Assembly: GCA_937919945.1 (NCBI GenBank)
Contig: CALESY010000009.1
Span: 1 to 6,624, forward strand
DNA length: 6,624 nucleotides
DNA from: an uncultured Chitinophagaceae bacterium
Lineage (GTDB): Bacteria > Bacteroidota > Bacteroidia > Chitinophagales > Chitinophagaceae
Reading direction: 5' to 3'
Under the pieces are notes generated by a model. That model was not told the origin of the DNA. It did no database searches and saw nothing but the letters and a program-made list of their open reading frames with translations. Below are positions 6,605 through 6,624 of this stretch, one piece after another. Positions within the stretch are counted from its first letter, which is position 1. Each line of letters starts with the position of its first letter. A program made the position numbers and the translations under genes.

Positions 6605-6624
6605 TCACTTTTTGCCCGTGCAGG
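6605..6624 (-). CDS. Possible 3' end of a gene upstream of nusA (rimP position)
   Basis: On the minus strand one frame reads Cys-Thr-Gly-Lys-Lys and then TGA (6607-6605), stopping five bases before the nusA ATG. Close packing before nusA is what one would expect of rimP, which usually sits there. Five codons cannot identify a protein, and the other two frames are also open over this short stretch, so this is a positional guess only. Confidence 0.2.

Noticed and set aside
6600..6608. GTG start for nusA giving three extra residues
   Set aside because: ATG 6599 gives the MASINLI start typical of the family in this phylum; the GTG also overlaps the possible stop of an upstream gene.
1..6624. A new multi-gene system such as defence, secretion or mobile element
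   Set aside because: Three of the five clear genes are core housekeeping genes, and no transposase, integrase, nuclease, toxin-antitoxin pair or terminal repeat is visible. Only the two small secreted proteins are of unknown function.

Overview
The window reads as ordinary chromosomal DNA of a member of the Bacteroidota, most likely near Chitinophagaceae. The reasons are the form of the two housekeeping proteins (a 415-residue NusA starting MASINLI and a 1023-residue IF2 with a long Pro/Lys/Glu- and Gly/Arg-rich N-terminal extension), the absence of clear Shine-Dalgarno sequences before the starts, and a TAnnTTTG-type promoter-like element. This placement is inference; no database search was possible.

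Layout, left to right. Positions 1-840 (+) hold the 3' part of lon (lid and protease domains of the ATP-dependent Lon protease); its 5' part lies outside the window. A long hairpin with a U-rich tail (859-890) follows as the probable lon terminator. Two small, nearly abutting genes (922-1533 and 1536-2090, +) come next. They encode secreted proteins that are diverged paralogs of unknown function, with a C-terminal half resembling the TonB C-terminal fold. A hairpin that can work in both directions (2114-2144) separates them from the convergent minus-strand genes. infB (translation initiation factor IF2, 5235 to 2164) and nusA (transcription elongation/termination factor, 6599 to 5352) fill the rest, in the order nusA-infB on the minus strand with a 116-bp gap. 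The last 25 bases are upstream of nusA and may hold the tail of another gene, where rimP is commonly found.

nusA and infB form the widespread core operon that couples transcription elongation to translation initiation. lon is a separate unit running toward them. The only little-known content is the pair of small secreted proteins between lon and infB. The other points of interest are two internal repeat blocks in the disordered part of IF2 (a recent 75-bp tandem duplication and a Gly/Arg/Gln-rich array) and a short motif present twice in that region. I saw no mobile element, CRISPR array, RNA gene or defence-type system, and I do not think the window contains a new multi-gene system.
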